A DNA stretch of 64,000 bases from NCBI RefSeq assembly GCF_948329515.1, contig NZ_CAOJCN010000011.1:162882-226881 (forward strand), given 5' to 3'. Both the position numbers and the translations under genes were made by a program. The stretch comes from Cohnella rhizoplanae. Lineage in GTDB: Bacteria; Bacillota; Bacilli; Paenibacillales; Paenibacillaceae. Under the pieces are notes generated by a model, which was not told the origin of the DNA, made no database searches, and saw only the letters and a program-made list of their open reading frames with translations. Each line of letters opens with the position of its first letter. The stretch's first letter is position 1. Below, in pieces: positions 35,404 to 44,535 of this stretch.

Positions 35404-36249
35404 ATGAACAACTCCATCGTCAGCGCAGCAGCCTCCATGGGCGCTCTCCAACAGAAGCTGGACGTGCTCGCCGACAATATCGCCAACGTGAACACGAAGG
35501 GCTACAAGCGCAAGAGCACCGTCTTCGAGGATATCCTCACCAACATCCAGCCGCATGAAAAGTCGTTCGAGCTGCCCGGCCGCCGCACGCCGCTCGGCTT
35601 CACGCAGGGCTGGGGCGCGCGCGTCGTCGGCCAGCAGATCGACATGACCCAAGGGCCGATGCAGCAGACCGACAGCATGACCGACCTCGCGATCGCGGGC
35701 AATGCCTTGTTCGAAGTGCGCTCCGGCGGCACGCTCGACAGCGCGCGCGCCTTTACGCGCCAGGGCGCGCTCCAGCTGTCGCCGACCGGCGACGGCGACC
35801 GCCTGCTCACGACGGCCGAGGGCTATCCCGTCGTCGCCGTCTCCGCTGCAGGCGACGATACGTTCGTCCGCGTGCCCAACAATTATGAGCTGGTCGTCGG
35901 CGCTGACGGCCGCTTGAACGCCCGCTCCGCCGACGGCAACGAATCGATCGAGCTGGGCACGCTGCGGCTCGTCGAGGTCAACAAGCCCGAGCTGCTGCAG
36001 GCCGTCGCCGACAACCTGTACGGCGTGCCTTCGGACGTGAACGTGGAGGACGTCGTGGCGAACGTCGTCGCCAGTCCGGACGAGGCCGGCGGCGTCGCGA
36101 TCCGCCAGGGCTTCCTGGAGGAGTCGAACGTCAGCCTGGGCGACGAGATGGCCGATCTGGTCAACGTCCAGCGCGCCTATCAGCTGAGCGCCCGCGCGCT
36201 CAGCTCCGGCGATCAGATGTCGCAGATGGCGGCCAATCTCCGCGCCTGA
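35404..36249 (+). CDS. flhP: Flagellar hook-basal body protein FlhP (FlgG-like)
   Basis: A second rod protein, 281 residues, with ADNIANVNTKGYKRK at about 21-35 and the C-terminal pair FLEESNVSLGDEMADLVNVQ and RAYQLSARALSSGD. FlhO and FlhP are thought to form the distal rod in Bacillus. It is the last gene of the mbl-flhO-flhP group. The 130 bp after it holds GC-rich inverted repeats (around 36258-36315) without a clean T-run. Confidence 0.92.
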   Translation: MNNSIVSAAASMGALQQKLDVLADNIANVNTKGYKRKSTVFEDILTNIQPHEKSFELPGRRTPLGFTQGWGARVVGQQIDMTQGPMQQTDSMTDLAIAGNALFEVRSGGTLDSARAFTRQGALQLSPTGDGDRLLTTAEGYPVVAVSAAGDDTFVRVPNNYELVVGADGRLNARSADGNESIELGTLRLVEVNKPELLQAVADNLYGVPSDVNVEDVVANVVASPDEAGGVAIRQGFLEESNVSLGDEMADLVNVQRAYQLSARALSSGDQMSQMAANLRA

Positions 36250-36379
36250 TGCGGTCTGACGGCCGGCGGCGGGCCGTCGCTTTAGCCTGCCCGCTTGCGC
36301 AATTCCGGCGCAAAGCTTAGAATAAATTGACTCGAACAAGGATTTATTCGGGCTTCTTTTTTCTGAAGGAGGATCTACC

Positions 36380-36613
36380 GTGTCAGCGACGAAGCGTCCG
36401 ACGGACAAGAAGCGGCGATCCGCAGGACGGCTCCTGATGCTGATCGTATGGACTAGCGTTAAGGTTCTGTTCATTCCGGTGCTGTGCATCGTGGCGCTCA
36501 TCGCGGGCCTCGGGATCGGGTACGCCGTGCTCGGCAAGCAGGAATGGTCGGACGTGTTCGACTGGAATACCTGGAAGCACATGTACGATCTCATTTTCGA
36601 GGGCAGCCGGTAG
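36380..36613 (+). CDS. EpuA-like small membrane protein (annotated as RNA polymerase subunit beta family)
   Basis: This 77-residue protein has a basic N-terminus (KRPTDKKRRSAGR) and one strongly hydrophobic segment (about 20-45). It ends W..VFDWNTWKHMYDLIFEGS. This layout matches the small EpuA family that databases often label DNA-directed RNA polymerase subunit beta. That label is a misnomer, since it has none of the beta subunit and its function is unknown. The start is GTG 36380 with a strong GGAGGA upstream. It has its own terminator. Confidence 0.8.
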   Translation: MSATKRPTDKKRRSAGRLLMLIVWTSVKVLFIPVLCIVALIAGLGIGYAVLGKQEWSDVFDWNTWKHMYDLIFEGSR

Positions 36614-36673
36614 TCGCCGTTCGAGGATGGACTTCGTGATCGATAGACGCCGCGAATGGCAGGACAACAAGGG

Positions 36674-36705
36674 CTCCCCGTCTGACGGCAAGGGGAGTTT
36701 TTTTT
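36674..36705 (+). terminator. Terminator of the EpuA-like gene
   Basis: A CTCCCC/GGGGAG stem (36674-36679 with 36692-36697), followed by a T8 run. Confidence 0.75.
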
Positions 36706-36843
36706 ATGCCTTACAGCGATACATATGGTATCATCGGCCGGCAAGGACCGTGAGGGATTTTACCCGAAGCGGGACTGACGGTATAATAAAAGCTGACAAG
36801 GGCTCGCGCTCGCGATGCCGGAGGCGGAAATGGAGGTTCCGGC

Positions 36844-37362
36844 GTGAATGTGCCGAATCTGTTGACGATGTCCCGCTTTGTCATGATTCCCGTCTTCCTG
36901 GCGCTGTACCTGGGAGGACATCCCGTATGGGCGCTGGTCGTCGTGTTCGCGGCCGGACTCACCGACATGCTGGACGGATACATAGCCAGACGCAGCGGTC
37001 TCGTGACGCAGATCGGCATCATGCTCGATCCGTTGGCGGACAAGCTCATGATGCTCGCCGTCGTCGGCGCGCTGCTGGCGGAGGGCGAGATTCCTTGGTC
37101 CGCGGCAGGCGTCATGGCGTTTCGCGAGGTGGGCATGATCGCCACGGGCGCGTTCTTCCATTTCCGGGGCAAGCGCACGGTGCCTGCCAACTCGTACGGC
37201 AAGCTGACGACCGTCATCTATTATCTGGCCATCGTCCTGCTGATTCTCGACCTGCCTTGGGGGCTCGCGGCGTTGTGGTTCGCGGTGGTTCTGTCGTTCC
37301 TGACCTCGTTCGTATACTTCACTTCATTTAAAGAACTGAACAACGAGACCAAGTCGGCTTAA
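36844..37362 (+). CDS. CDP-alcohol phosphatidyltransferase, PgsA-like
   Basis: This membrane enzyme of phospholipid synthesis swaps the CMP of a CDP-diacylglycerol for an alcohol, most likely glycerol-3-phosphate. The 172-residue protein has five or so hydrophobic helices. The full CDP-alcohol motif DMLDGYIARR-8-GIMLDPLAD is present (about 40-65), with all acidic residues. The start is GTG 36844 with GGAGG 7 nt upstream. Its place between flhP and fabZ is not the usual pgsA position, so it may be a second family member with another alcohol acceptor. Confidence 0.88.
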   Translation: MNVPNLLTMSRFVMIPVFLALYLGGHPVWALVVVFAAGLTDMLDGYIARRSGLVTQIGIMLDPLADKLMMLAVVGALLAEGEIPWSAAGVMAFREVGMIATGAFFHFRGKRTVPANSYGKLTTVIYYLAIVLLILDLPWGLAALWFAVVLSFLTSFVYFTSFKELNNETKSA

Positions 37363-37543
37363 TGGGGCAGGGGCAACAAAAGGACTTGCCGTCAGGCCGC
37401 GCGACGGACGCGATCGGCGCTTGAGGCAAGCCCTCTTATATTCAACCTTCGCGACTGCAGTGCGCGAAAGGATTATACATAGTATGGTCGCGCGGACCGC
37501 AGCTTATTCCTGCGCGCGCCCACATTCGGAAGGAGACCTGTTC

Positions 37544-37984
37544 ATGCTCGACATCAATCAAATCCAGGAAATCATCCCGCACCGTCAGCCGTTCCTGCTC
37601 ATCGACCGGATTCTGGAGCTTGAACCGGGCAAACGCGCGGTGGGCCTCAAGAATGTCACGATGAACGAGCCGTATTTTGCCGGACACTTCCCGGGCTTCC
37701 CGGTTATGCCGGGCGTGCTGATCTTGGAGGCGCTCGCGCAAGTCGGCGCGACGGCGATCCTCGGCCTGGAGGAGAACAAGGGCAAGATCGGCTTGTTCGC
37801 CGGCGTGGACGAGTTTCGTTGGCGCGGACAAGTGACGCCGGGCGACGCGCTGACGCTCGAGGTGGAGATCATCCGGCTGAAGGGACCGATCGGCAAGGGG
37901 CAAGCGACCGCCAAGGTCGACGGCAAAGTCGTGGCCGAGGGCGTGCTGATGTTCGCGCTGACGGACCCGTCGAAGGAGAGATGA
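37544..37984 (+). CDS. fabZ: 3-hydroxyacyl-[ACP] dehydratase FabZ
   Basis: FabZ removes water from 3-hydroxyacyl-ACP in fatty acid elongation in the cytoplasm. The 146-residue hot-dog protein has the catalytic His48 in YFAGHFPGFPVMPG and Glu62 in LILEALAQ. ATG 37544 follows GGAAGGAGA; the longer frame upstream lacks family similarity. In Bacillus subtilis fabZ also follows flhO-flhP, so the order is ancestral with two genes inserted here. Confidence 0.96.
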   Translation: MLDINQIQEIIPHRQPFLLIDRILELEPGKRAVGLKNVTMNEPYFAGHFPGFPVMPGVLILEALAQVGATAILGLEENKGKIGLFAGVDEFRWRGQVTPGDALTLEVEIIRLKGPIGKGQATAKVDGKVVAEGVLMFALTDPSKER

Positions 37985-38072
37985 ATTTTTGCTTCGGCGC
38001 GCCGCGTTCTCCGTGACGGGGAGCGCGGTGCCTGGGTATAGATAAAGAGATCAATGACGGAAGGATGAGACA

Positions 38073-39779
38073 ATGATGACCAACGCTGCTAACGAAGTTT
38101 ATGAATCCTGGCTTAACAACCCCAAGGTGGACGATACGACAAAGGAGGAGCTGCGCGCGATCTCAATCAAGCCGGCGGAGATCGACGACCGCTTCTACCG
38201 CGAGCTCGAATTCGGCACGGGCGGCCTTAGGGGCGTAATGGGCGCGGGCACGAACCGGATGAACCGGTATATGATCGGCCGCGCGACCCAGGGCTTCGCC
38301 AACTATCTGCTCCGCAACTTTGAATCTCCGTCCGTCGTCATCGCGCACGATTCCCGCAATAATTCCGATATCTTCTCGCTGGAGACCGCCCGAGTGCTGG
38401 CTGCGAACGGCATCAAGGCGTACTTGTTCCGCTCGCTTCGACCTACGCCGCAGCTGTCGTTCGCGGTACGCGACCTCAAGGCGGCCGGAGGCGTGGTCGT
38501 GACGGCCAGCCACAATCCGCCCGAGTACAACGGCTACAAGGTCTATGGACAGGACGGCTGCCAGCTCGTGCCGCATCAGGCGGAGCAGGTCATCGCCGAG
38601 ATCCGCGAAGTCGACGCGTTCGAGGACGTCAAGCGCCTGAGCCAGGCCGAAGCCGAGGCGCAGGGTCTGATCGTCTGGCTCGGCGAGAACGAGGACAATC
38701 GGTTCGTACATACGGTAGCCGCTCAATCCGTACATCCCGAGGTGCTGAAAAGCGGTGCGGGATCCGCGCTCTCCGTCGTCTATACGCCTCTCCACGGCGC
38801 GGGCAACATGCCCGTGCGCTGGGTGCTGGCCGCCGCCGGCTTCACGAATGTCCACGTCGTGCGGGAGCAGGAGCAGCCGAACGGCATGTTCTCGACCGTG
38901 AAGTCTCCGAATCCGGAGGAGCATGAAGCGTTCACGCTGGCGATCAAGCTGGCGGACGAGGTCGGCGCGGACATCATCGTCGGCACGGACCCGGACTGCG
39001 ACCGCATGGGCGCGGTCGTCAAGAACGACAAGGGCGAGTACGTCGTGCTCTCCGGCAATCAGTCCGGCGCGCTGATGGTGCATTACCTGCTCTCCAACCT
39101 TCAGGCCAAGGGGCGGCTGCCGGCCAACGGCGCCGTGATCAAGACGATCGTCACGAGCGAGATGGGCGCCGATATCGCGCGTTCCTACGGCAGCGCGGTG
39201 ATTAACACGCTGACCGGCTTCAAGTACATCGGGGAGAAAATGACCGAATTCGAAGCCAGCGGAGAGCACGCGTTCCTCTTCGGCTACGAGGAGAGCTACG
39301 GTTATCTGGCCGGCACCTACGCGCGGGACAAGGACGCGGTCGTCGCGTCCCTGCTCATCTGCGAGGCGGCCGCCTACTACAAGACGCAGGGCAAGACGCT
39401 GTACGACGTGCTGCTCGAACTTTACGCCAAATACGGCACGTACCTGGAGAAGCTGGAGTCCCGCACGCTCAAGGGCAAGGACGGCGTCGCCCAGATCGCC
39501 GCGATTATGGCGGACTGGCGCACGAATCCGCCTGCAGAGGTGGGCGGCATCAAGGTGGAGCAGGTGCTGGACTACGAGCTGGGTCTGGACGGTCTTCCGA
39601 AGGAAAACGTGCTGAAATTCCTGCGCGCGGACGGCTCCTGGTTCTGCCTCCGCCCGTCGGGTACCGAACCCAAAATCAAAGTATACTTCGCCGTTCGCGG
39701 CGACGACCTGGCCGGCGCGAACGCCGCGCTCGATTCGCTCGTCGCCGCGGTGATGGCGCGCGTGGATTCGCTTAGCTAA
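38073..39779 (+). CDS. pgcA: Phospho-sugar mutase (phosphoglucomutase)
   Basis: This cytoplasmic alpha-D-phosphohexomutase interconverts glucose-1-P and glucose-6-P, feeding UDP-glucose for glycolipids and wall polymers. The 568 residues match the large PgcA type. Key sites are the phosphoserine Ser146 in VVTASHNPPEYNGYK, the metal loop GTDPDCDRMG near 304-313, the sugar loop GYEESYGY near 408-415 and the phosphate loop RPSGTEPKIK near 527-536. Two adjacent ATGs (38073, 38076) are possible. Activity on mannose phosphates cannot be excluded. Confidence 0.94.
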   Translation: MMTNAANEVYESWLNNPKVDDTTKEELRAISIKPAEIDDRFYRELEFGTGGLRGVMGAGTNRMNRYMIGRATQGFANYLLRNFESPSVVIAHDSRNNSDIFSLETARVLAANGIKAYLFRSLRPTPQLSFAVRDLKAAGGVVVTASHNPPEYNGYKVYGQDGCQLVPHQAEQVIAEIREVDAFEDVKRLSQAEAEAQGLIVWLGENEDNRFVHTVAAQSVHPEVLKSGAGSALSVVYTPLHGAGNMPVRWVLAAAGFTNVHVVREQEQPNGMFSTVKSPNPEEHEAFTLAIKLADEVGADIIVGTDPDCDRMGAVVKNDKGEYVVLSGNQSGALMVHYLLSNLQAKGRLPANGAVIKTIVTSEMGADIARSYGSAVINTLTGFKYIGEKMTEFEASGEHAFLFGYEESYGYLAGTYARDKDAVVASLLICEAAAYYKTQGKTLYDVLLELYAKYGTYLEKLESRTLKGKDGVAQIAAIMADWRTNPPAEVGGIKVEQVLDYELGLDGLPKENVLKFLRADGSWFCLRPSGTEPKIKVYFAVRGDDLAGANAALDSLVAAVMARVDSLS

Positions 39780-40288
39780 GCGCGGATCCGCGCCCTCACC
39801 GGCCATTATTTGCCCGCAGCCGCATGCGCTCCCCACGGCTGCGGGCGCTTGTGCGCTTGGCGGCACGGGTCCGGGAGGAAGGGGCGGCGGCTGCCGGGCT
39901 GGCGGGCGATGCGGATGCGTGCCTTGAGCGGCTGGTTCAATTCATTTCGCAACATGGGCTGGGTTGTGTCCCTTGCCGTGGGGCAGCCGCGCCCTCGCCC
40001 TGTCGCATTCTGTCGCGGTATTGCGCGGGAAATGAAGTCTGCTGACGAAGGCGGTTGAAAACGGCGAACTTGAACCAGTGGAACTCCGTCGATAAGGAAA
40101 CAGAGCAGATTGATTAAGCCGTCGAGTACGGCGTCGGCCGGCAGGAAATTATTGCGTTTTCGGCATTCAATGCCCGGTTAACTGCAATACTACATTTAAT
40201 TCGCGGCATTCGGAGTTGTGCGGACGTAGGGTGGGCGGTTGAACGAGACGCGCGCCATCGTCGAAGAGGATAAAAGGAGTGGAACGCA
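39780..40288. other. 509-bp intergenic region after pgcA
   Basis: It holds a perfect 11-bp inverted repeat (39812-39822 with 39836-39846) without a T-run, then GC-rich sequence with open frames but no ribosome sites, then an AT-richer stretch (40060-40270). I see no supported gene. A usable promoter for the DUF5693 gene was not recognised with confidence. Confidence 0.5.
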
Positions 40289-42328
40289 GTGCCTGTATGG
40301 CTGGAACAATGGAATCGGAGATTGGCAAAGTGGCTCTGGTGGGTCGTGCTGATCGGCGTGCTGGGCTCGCTGCCCGTCGCGTACGCGCGCGTGCAGACGG
40401 AGAACTCGGCGGACAACGTGGAAATCATCGTGGATTACAAGGATATACTGACGATCGCCGCTACCCAGGCCGATCCGAAGGCGTTCGCCGATGAGCAGAT
40501 CAAGAAGCTGAAGGATGCGGGCGTGAACGCGATGGCCGTATTCGAAAGCAATCTGGACGAGCTTAGCATGACGGGCGACGTCACGGTGTACAGCGCCGCG
40601 CAGGCCGCTCAGTTGGCGGGACAGCTCAGCGCGCCTGGGGATAATCGTACATACGTGCTGTTCAACAAGCCGGACACCGAATCTGCGCTGAGGCCGATCG
40701 TAGAGAACGCGTTCGAGCAGGCCGGCATCAGCGTAGCGCCCTGGTCCGTTCTGGGACGCGACGGCGTCGTGCTCGGCATCGGACCGGAAGACGCCAAGCT
40801 GCGCCCGATGGAGCCGAATCCGATCTTCATGCAGGTGATTCACGATGCGGGACTGATGGTCGTGCCGCGCATCTCCGATCGCATTCTCCCTTATGACGCC
40901 GCGCGCGTGGCGGACTGGCTCGCCAAGTTCAAGGCCGTAGGCGCCACGCGGATTCTTTTCGACGGGAGCGCCGTTACAGGCTTCACCAATCACGTCGAAG
41001 CGCAGAGTCTGAACGACTTCGCCAAGCAGCTCAAGGACAACGGAATCGGCATCGCCGTCATCGAGAACCTGAAGGCGCCTCAATCCGGGATGAACGGGCT
41101 GGCGCAGAGACTGGATTACGACGCGGTCCGCCTGCACTCGGTATCCGAGGGCGAGATGATGGTGATCAGTCCTGAGACGCTGAAGGACCGACTCGTGCTG
41201 GCCGTGAAGGATCGCAACATCCGGATGATCTACCTGAACGCCGCGCCTGCGCGCGACGACAAGAGAGCGCAGGTGACGCATCCGATCGACAAGACGATCG
41301 TGCCCGCGCTGTCCGGCGCCGACGGCGCCATCGAGCGCATGCGCGACTTCGGCTTTCAGACGGGCGAAGCCCACGCCTTCAAGGTTCATCATGCCCCGGC
41401 GGAAACGCTGTGGCGTGCGCTTGCCATCGCAGGCAGCGTAGCGTTGATCGCGATCCTGATCGGCCTGTTCCTGCCGCCGATCCTGCTGCCGGTCACGATC
41501 CTGGGCTTCATCGGCGGCGCCGGCGTGCTCGCGCTCGATGCCTCGCTGCTCAACCAGGCGCTGGCGCTGTTCGTCGCCATCGCGGCGCCGACGGTATCGG
41601 TCGTGACGCTGGTGCGGCTGCTCCGCGCCCGCAGGAGCCGGCCCGAGAACTTCCGGATGTCCGCCGGCAAGCGGCTGGGCTCCGCCGTGGCGCTGTACAT
41701 CCGCACGGCGATCCTCTCGGTGATCGCGATCCCGTTCGTCATCGCGCTGCTGAACCACATCACGTACGAGCTGGTGCTGCAGCAGTTCCGCGGCGTCAGC
41801 CTGCTTCACCTGGCGCCGATCGCGCTGGTGGCGCTGTACGTGTTCTTCTACGGTTCCGCGAGCGGGTTCTGGGGCAACATCCGGCAGCTGCTGGTCATGC
41901 CGATCAAGGTATTCTGGGTCGTCGTCGGCGTATTCGTGCTGGCGGCCGGCTATTACTACCTGACGCGCACGGGCAACGGAGGTTCCGCCTCCGGCCTGGA
42001 GATGAAGCTGCGCACGTTCCTGGAGACCACCTTCCACGTACGTCCGCGATTCAAGGAATTCGCGATGGGGCATCCGCTCATGCTGCTCGGCCTCTTCCTG
42101 TCGCTCCGCTATCCGAAGTGGCCGCTCGTGCTCATCGTCGCCGCCACGATCGGACAGCTGTCGATGGTCGACACGTTCGCGCACATTCACACGCCGGCCG
42201 TATTGTCAGCGACCCGGGATCTGCTGGGACTCGGCATCGGCTTCCTCATCGGGCTCGTGCTGATCGTCGTCTGGCAGGTGCTCGAGCGCCTATGGGCCGC
42301 TTGGAGAAGACAGCTGGCGACGAAGTGA
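40289..42328 (+). CDS. DUF5693-family membrane protein
   Basis: This 679-residue membrane protein of unknown function has one N-terminal membrane helix (about 14-33), a large extracytoplasmic domain (about 35-370) and about eight to ten C-terminal helices (from about 375). The outer domain has alternating strands and helices (KLKDAGVNAMAVFES, GLMVVPRISDR, GATRILFDGSAV) and could be a TIM-barrel-like fold. In Paenibacillaceae such proteins lie directly before csaB, as here, so a role in moving or modifying the secondary wall polysaccharide is a reasonable guess. GTG 40289 follows AAAGGAG by 9 nt. Confidence 0.85.
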   Translation: MPVWLEQWNRRLAKWLWWVVLIGVLGSLPVAYARVQTENSADNVEIIVDYKDILTIAATQADPKAFADEQIKKLKDAGVNAMAVFESNLDELSMTGDVTVYSAAQAAQLAGQLSAPGDNRTYVLFNKPDTESALRPIVENAFEQAGISVAPWSVLGRDGVVLGIGPEDAKLRPMEPNPIFMQVIHDAGLMVVPRISDRILPYDAARVADWLAKFKAVGATRILFDGSAVTGFTNHVEAQSLNDFAKQLKDNGIGIAVIENLKAPQSGMNGLAQRLDYDAVRLHSVSEGEMMVISPETLKDRLVLAVKDRNIRMIYLNAAPARDDKRAQVTHPIDKTIVPALSGADGAIERMRDFGFQTGEAHAFKVHHAPAETLWRALAIAGSVALIAILIGLFLPPILLPVTILGFIGGAGVLALDASLLNQALALFVAIAAPTVSVVTLVRLLRARRSRPENFRMSAGKRLGSAVALYIRTAILSVIAIPFVIALLNHITYELVLQQFRGVSLLHLAPIALVALYVFFYGSASGFWGNIRQLLVMPIKVFWVVVGVFVLAAGYYYLTRTGNGGSASGLEMKLRTFLETTFHVRPRFKEFAMGHPLMLLGLFLSLRYPKWPLVLIVAATIGQLSMVDTFAHIHTPAVLSATRDLLGLGIGFLIGLVLIVVWQVLERLWAAWRRQLATK

Positions 42329-42392
42329 CGAAGTGAGACTGCCGCCGGTAGCGGTGAGAGCGCGCTATCGACGGGGTAAGTCATAAGCGAAG

Positions 42393-42440
42393 GGGTGAAC
42401 GCCTATGTCCGCAAGCGGGCGGGCGTTCATCCGATATTAA
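42393..42440 (+). promoter_or_regulatory. Hairpin and 11-codon leader ORF before csaB
   Basis: TGAACGCC and GGCGTTCA form an 8-bp stem. Within it, an AAGGGGTGA ribosome site followed 6 nt later by ATG opens a frame of 11 codons (MSASGRAFIRY, 42405-42440) that stops just before the csaB start region. It may be a leader peptide or chance. Confidence 0.3.
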
Positions 42441-42466
42441 GGTAAACATGGGCGGTGCATGGCATA

Positions 42467-43633
42467 ATGGGTATGGCTAAAACGGATCGCAAGCTGCGGC
42501 TGGTGCTGTCCGGCTACTACGGCTTCCGCAACAGCGGGGACGAGGCGGTGCTGCTGAGCATCCTGAACGCGCTCGAGCAGGCCGGCGAGGACCAGGGCGT
42601 ATTCGTCGAGCCGATCGTGCTGTCCGGGGATCCGGCGTGGACGGCCCGCCAGTACGGCGTCTGGTCGGTACCGCGGATGAAGCTGCGCGAGGTGCGCGAG
42701 GCGATCGGCGCCAGCGACGGCGTCATCAGCGGCGGGGGCAGCCTGCTCCAGGATGCGACCGGACTCGGGTCGATCCCGTATTATCTGGGTATCCTGGAGA
42801 TGGCGCGCTGGGCGCGCAAGCCGGGATTCATCTATGCCCAGGGCATCGGGCCGGTGAAGCGCGGGATGTTCAAGCCGTTCATCGCGCGGGCGATGCGCAA
42901 GGCTGCGTACGTGTCGGTGCGGGACGGCGAATCGGCCGCGCTGCTGGCCGGCTTCGGCGTGCCGGAGGACCGGGTCGCGGTCGTGCCGGACCCGGTCATG
43001 GGGATGCCGCTGCCGCCTGCGGGCGGCGGCGAGCGCGAGATCGGCGGCGCAGCTGGCGCGGCCGGCGGGCAGGGCGCGGACAGGCCGCCGCTGGTCGGCG
43101 TGTCCGTGCGGTTCTGGCGCGGCGACCGGTCCGATCTGGACCGGACGGCCGCCGCGCTGGCTGCATTGGCGCAGCGGCGCGCGGTGCGGCTGCGCTTCCT
43201 GCCTTTTCACGAGGGCGCGGACGAGGACGCCTCGCGCTACGTGATCGAGCGGCTGGGCGCCTCCGCCTCCATGGCGGAGATCGCGCCCGCGCACGAGGCG
43301 CCGCAGGAGATGCTGCGCGAGATCGACCGCTGCGACCTGCTGGTCGGCATGCGGCTTCATTCGCTCATCTACGCCGCCAACCGCGAGGTGCCGCTCCTCG
43401 GACTGTCGTACGATCCCAAGATCGACCAGTTCCTGCATCGGCTCGGCGATCGGGCGATCGGCACCGTCGACGCGATCGACATGCAACAATTTTCGGCCAA
43501 GGCCGTCCAATTAATAGAAGATCCGGCGCAGTGGCGCATCGACCATTACAGCGCCATCCGGCGGCTGAGGGAAGAAGCGGCCGTACCGGCGCAGCGAATC
43601 GTCGCGGCCTGCCTGGAGCTTAGAGGGAGATAG
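42467..43633 (+). CDS. csaB: Polysaccharide pyruvyl transferase CsaB
   Basis: CsaB adds a pyruvate ketal from PEP to the secondary cell wall polysaccharide. That group is the ligand that SLH domains recognise. The protein is about 388 residues. Family landmarks are GYYGFRNSGDEAVL near the N-terminus, SGGGSLLQD (about 87-95), YAQGIGPVK (about 122), SVRDGESAALL (about 147-157), VSVRFWRGD and the C-terminal GMRLHSLIYAA. A Gly/Ala-rich insert (about 185-205) is unusual. The start is uncertain: GTG 42455, ATG 42467 and ATG 42473 are in frame with no strong ribosome site, and 42467 is a compromise. It is 2 bp from tagA, forming one operon with it. Confidence 0.93.
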   Translation: MGMAKTDRKLRLVLSGYYGFRNSGDEAVLLSILNALEQAGEDQGVFVEPIVLSGDPAWTARQYGVWSVPRMKLREVREAIGASDGVISGGGSLLQDATGLGSIPYYLGILEMARWARKPGFIYAQGIGPVKRGMFKPFIARAMRKAAYVSVRDGESAALLAGFGVPEDRVAVVPDPVMGMPLPPAGGGEREIGGAAGAAGGQGADRPPLVGVSVRFWRGDRSDLDRTAAALAALAQRRAVRLRFLPFHEGADEDASRYVIERLGASASMAEIAPAHEAPQEMLREIDRCDLLVGMRLHSLIYAANREVPLLGLSYDPKIDQFLHRLGDRAIGTVDAIDMQQFSAKAVQLIEDPAQWRIDHYSAIRRLREEAAVPAQRIVAACLELRGR

Positions 43634-43635
43634 AC

Positions 43636-44403
43636 ATGTCTCAGACCGCGGATGTCCGCAGTTTTCCGACCGTACCGATTTACGGCATTCCTTTTTCCAA
43701 GATGAATATGGCCCAGACGGTCGACTACCTCATCGGGGCTGTCGCCTCCGGCGAGAGCCACCGCGTCGTCACCGGCAACCCGGAGATGGTCATGAAGTCG
43801 CTGCAGAATCCGGCCTTCCGCCGGGCGCTGGCGACCGCCGAGCTCGTCGTGCCCGACGGCACGGGCGTCGTATGGGCGGCGCGCCGCGTCGGTCACCCGG
43901 TGGCGGAGCGCGTGGCCGGATACGATCTGCTGCACGAGCTGATGCGCGAGGGTGACCGCCGCCACTGGAGCGTCTACCTGCTCGGCGCCTCGCAGGAAGT
44001 CGTGGATGCGGCGCATGCCAAGCTTGCCGCCTTATATCCGGGCGTTCGATTCGCGGGCGTGCGCAACGGGTATTTTACCGACAGAGACGATGAATCGGTC
44101 GTAGCCGCCATCCGAACGGCGAAGCCGGATCTCCTGTTCGTCGCGCGCTCGATGGATAATCAGGAGCCATGGCTCGCGCAGCATCAGGACGCGCTGGGCG
44201 TTCCGGTCATGATGGGCGTCGGCGGCAGCTTCGACGTGCTGGCGGGCAAGACCAAGCGCGCGCCTGCGCTGTTTATCCGCCTGCGGCTGGAGTGGTTCTA
44301 CCGGCTGCTCCGGGAGCCGACGCGGATCAGGCGAATGATGGTACTTCCCCAATTCGCGATCAAAGTGGCCCGAGACGGAGATAACCTTTTGCAAACGAAA
44401 TGA
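43636..44403 (+). CDS. tagA: WecG/TagA/CpsF-family N-acetylmannosaminyltransferase
   Basis: This membrane-associated glycosyltransferase adds ManNAc from UDP-ManNAc to undecaprenyl-PP-GlcNAc, the second step in teichoic acid and secondary polysaccharide linkage units. The 255 residues contain TGNPEMVMKSLQNPAFR (46-62) and the catalytic Asp74 in LVVPDGTGVVWA. A Gly-rich MMGVGGSFDVLAGK follows near 193-206, and the basic C-terminus (after about 215) is typical for membrane attachment. It sits between csaB and tagO, with wecB supplying substrate. Confidence 0.93.
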   Translation: MSQTADVRSFPTVPIYGIPFSKMNMAQTVDYLIGAVASGESHRVVTGNPEMVMKSLQNPAFRRALATAELVVPDGTGVVWAARRVGHPVAERVAGYDLLHELMREGDRRHWSVYLLGASQEVVDAAHAKLAALYPGVRFAGVRNGYFTDRDDESVVAAIRTAKPDLLFVARSMDNQEPWLAQHQDALGVPVMMGVGGSFDVLAGKTKRAPALFIRLRLEWFYRLLREPTRIRRMMVLPQFAIKVARDGDNLLQTK

Positions 44404-44472
44404 AAGCACATGAAAATCGGCCAGGGCGAAGGAAAACGGCCTTTTTTGCCGGAATTCGCCGGAATTATTGGC

Positions 44473-44501
44473 TTGTTCATTCCCGTGCCGGAGCGTATAA
44501 T
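44473..44501 (+). promoter_or_regulatory. Sigma-A promoter of tagO
   Basis: TTGTTC (44473-44478), a 17-nt spacer and a perfect TATAAT (44496-44501), 35 nt before the tagO start. Confidence 0.6.
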
Positions 44502-44535
44502 TCTATCCGGTACATAAGGTAAAGGAGATGTAAAG

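Noticed and set aside
36844..37362. Naming this gene pgsA outright
   Set aside because: The CDP-alcohol motif is clear, but the genomic position is not that of pgsA and the alcohol acceptor cannot be read from sequence.
39810..40058. Two overlapping 73-82 codon frames after pgcA
   Set aside because: Neither has a ribosome site. One starts inside an inverted repeat, and the sequence is low-complexity Ala/Arg typical of non-coding GC-rich DNA.
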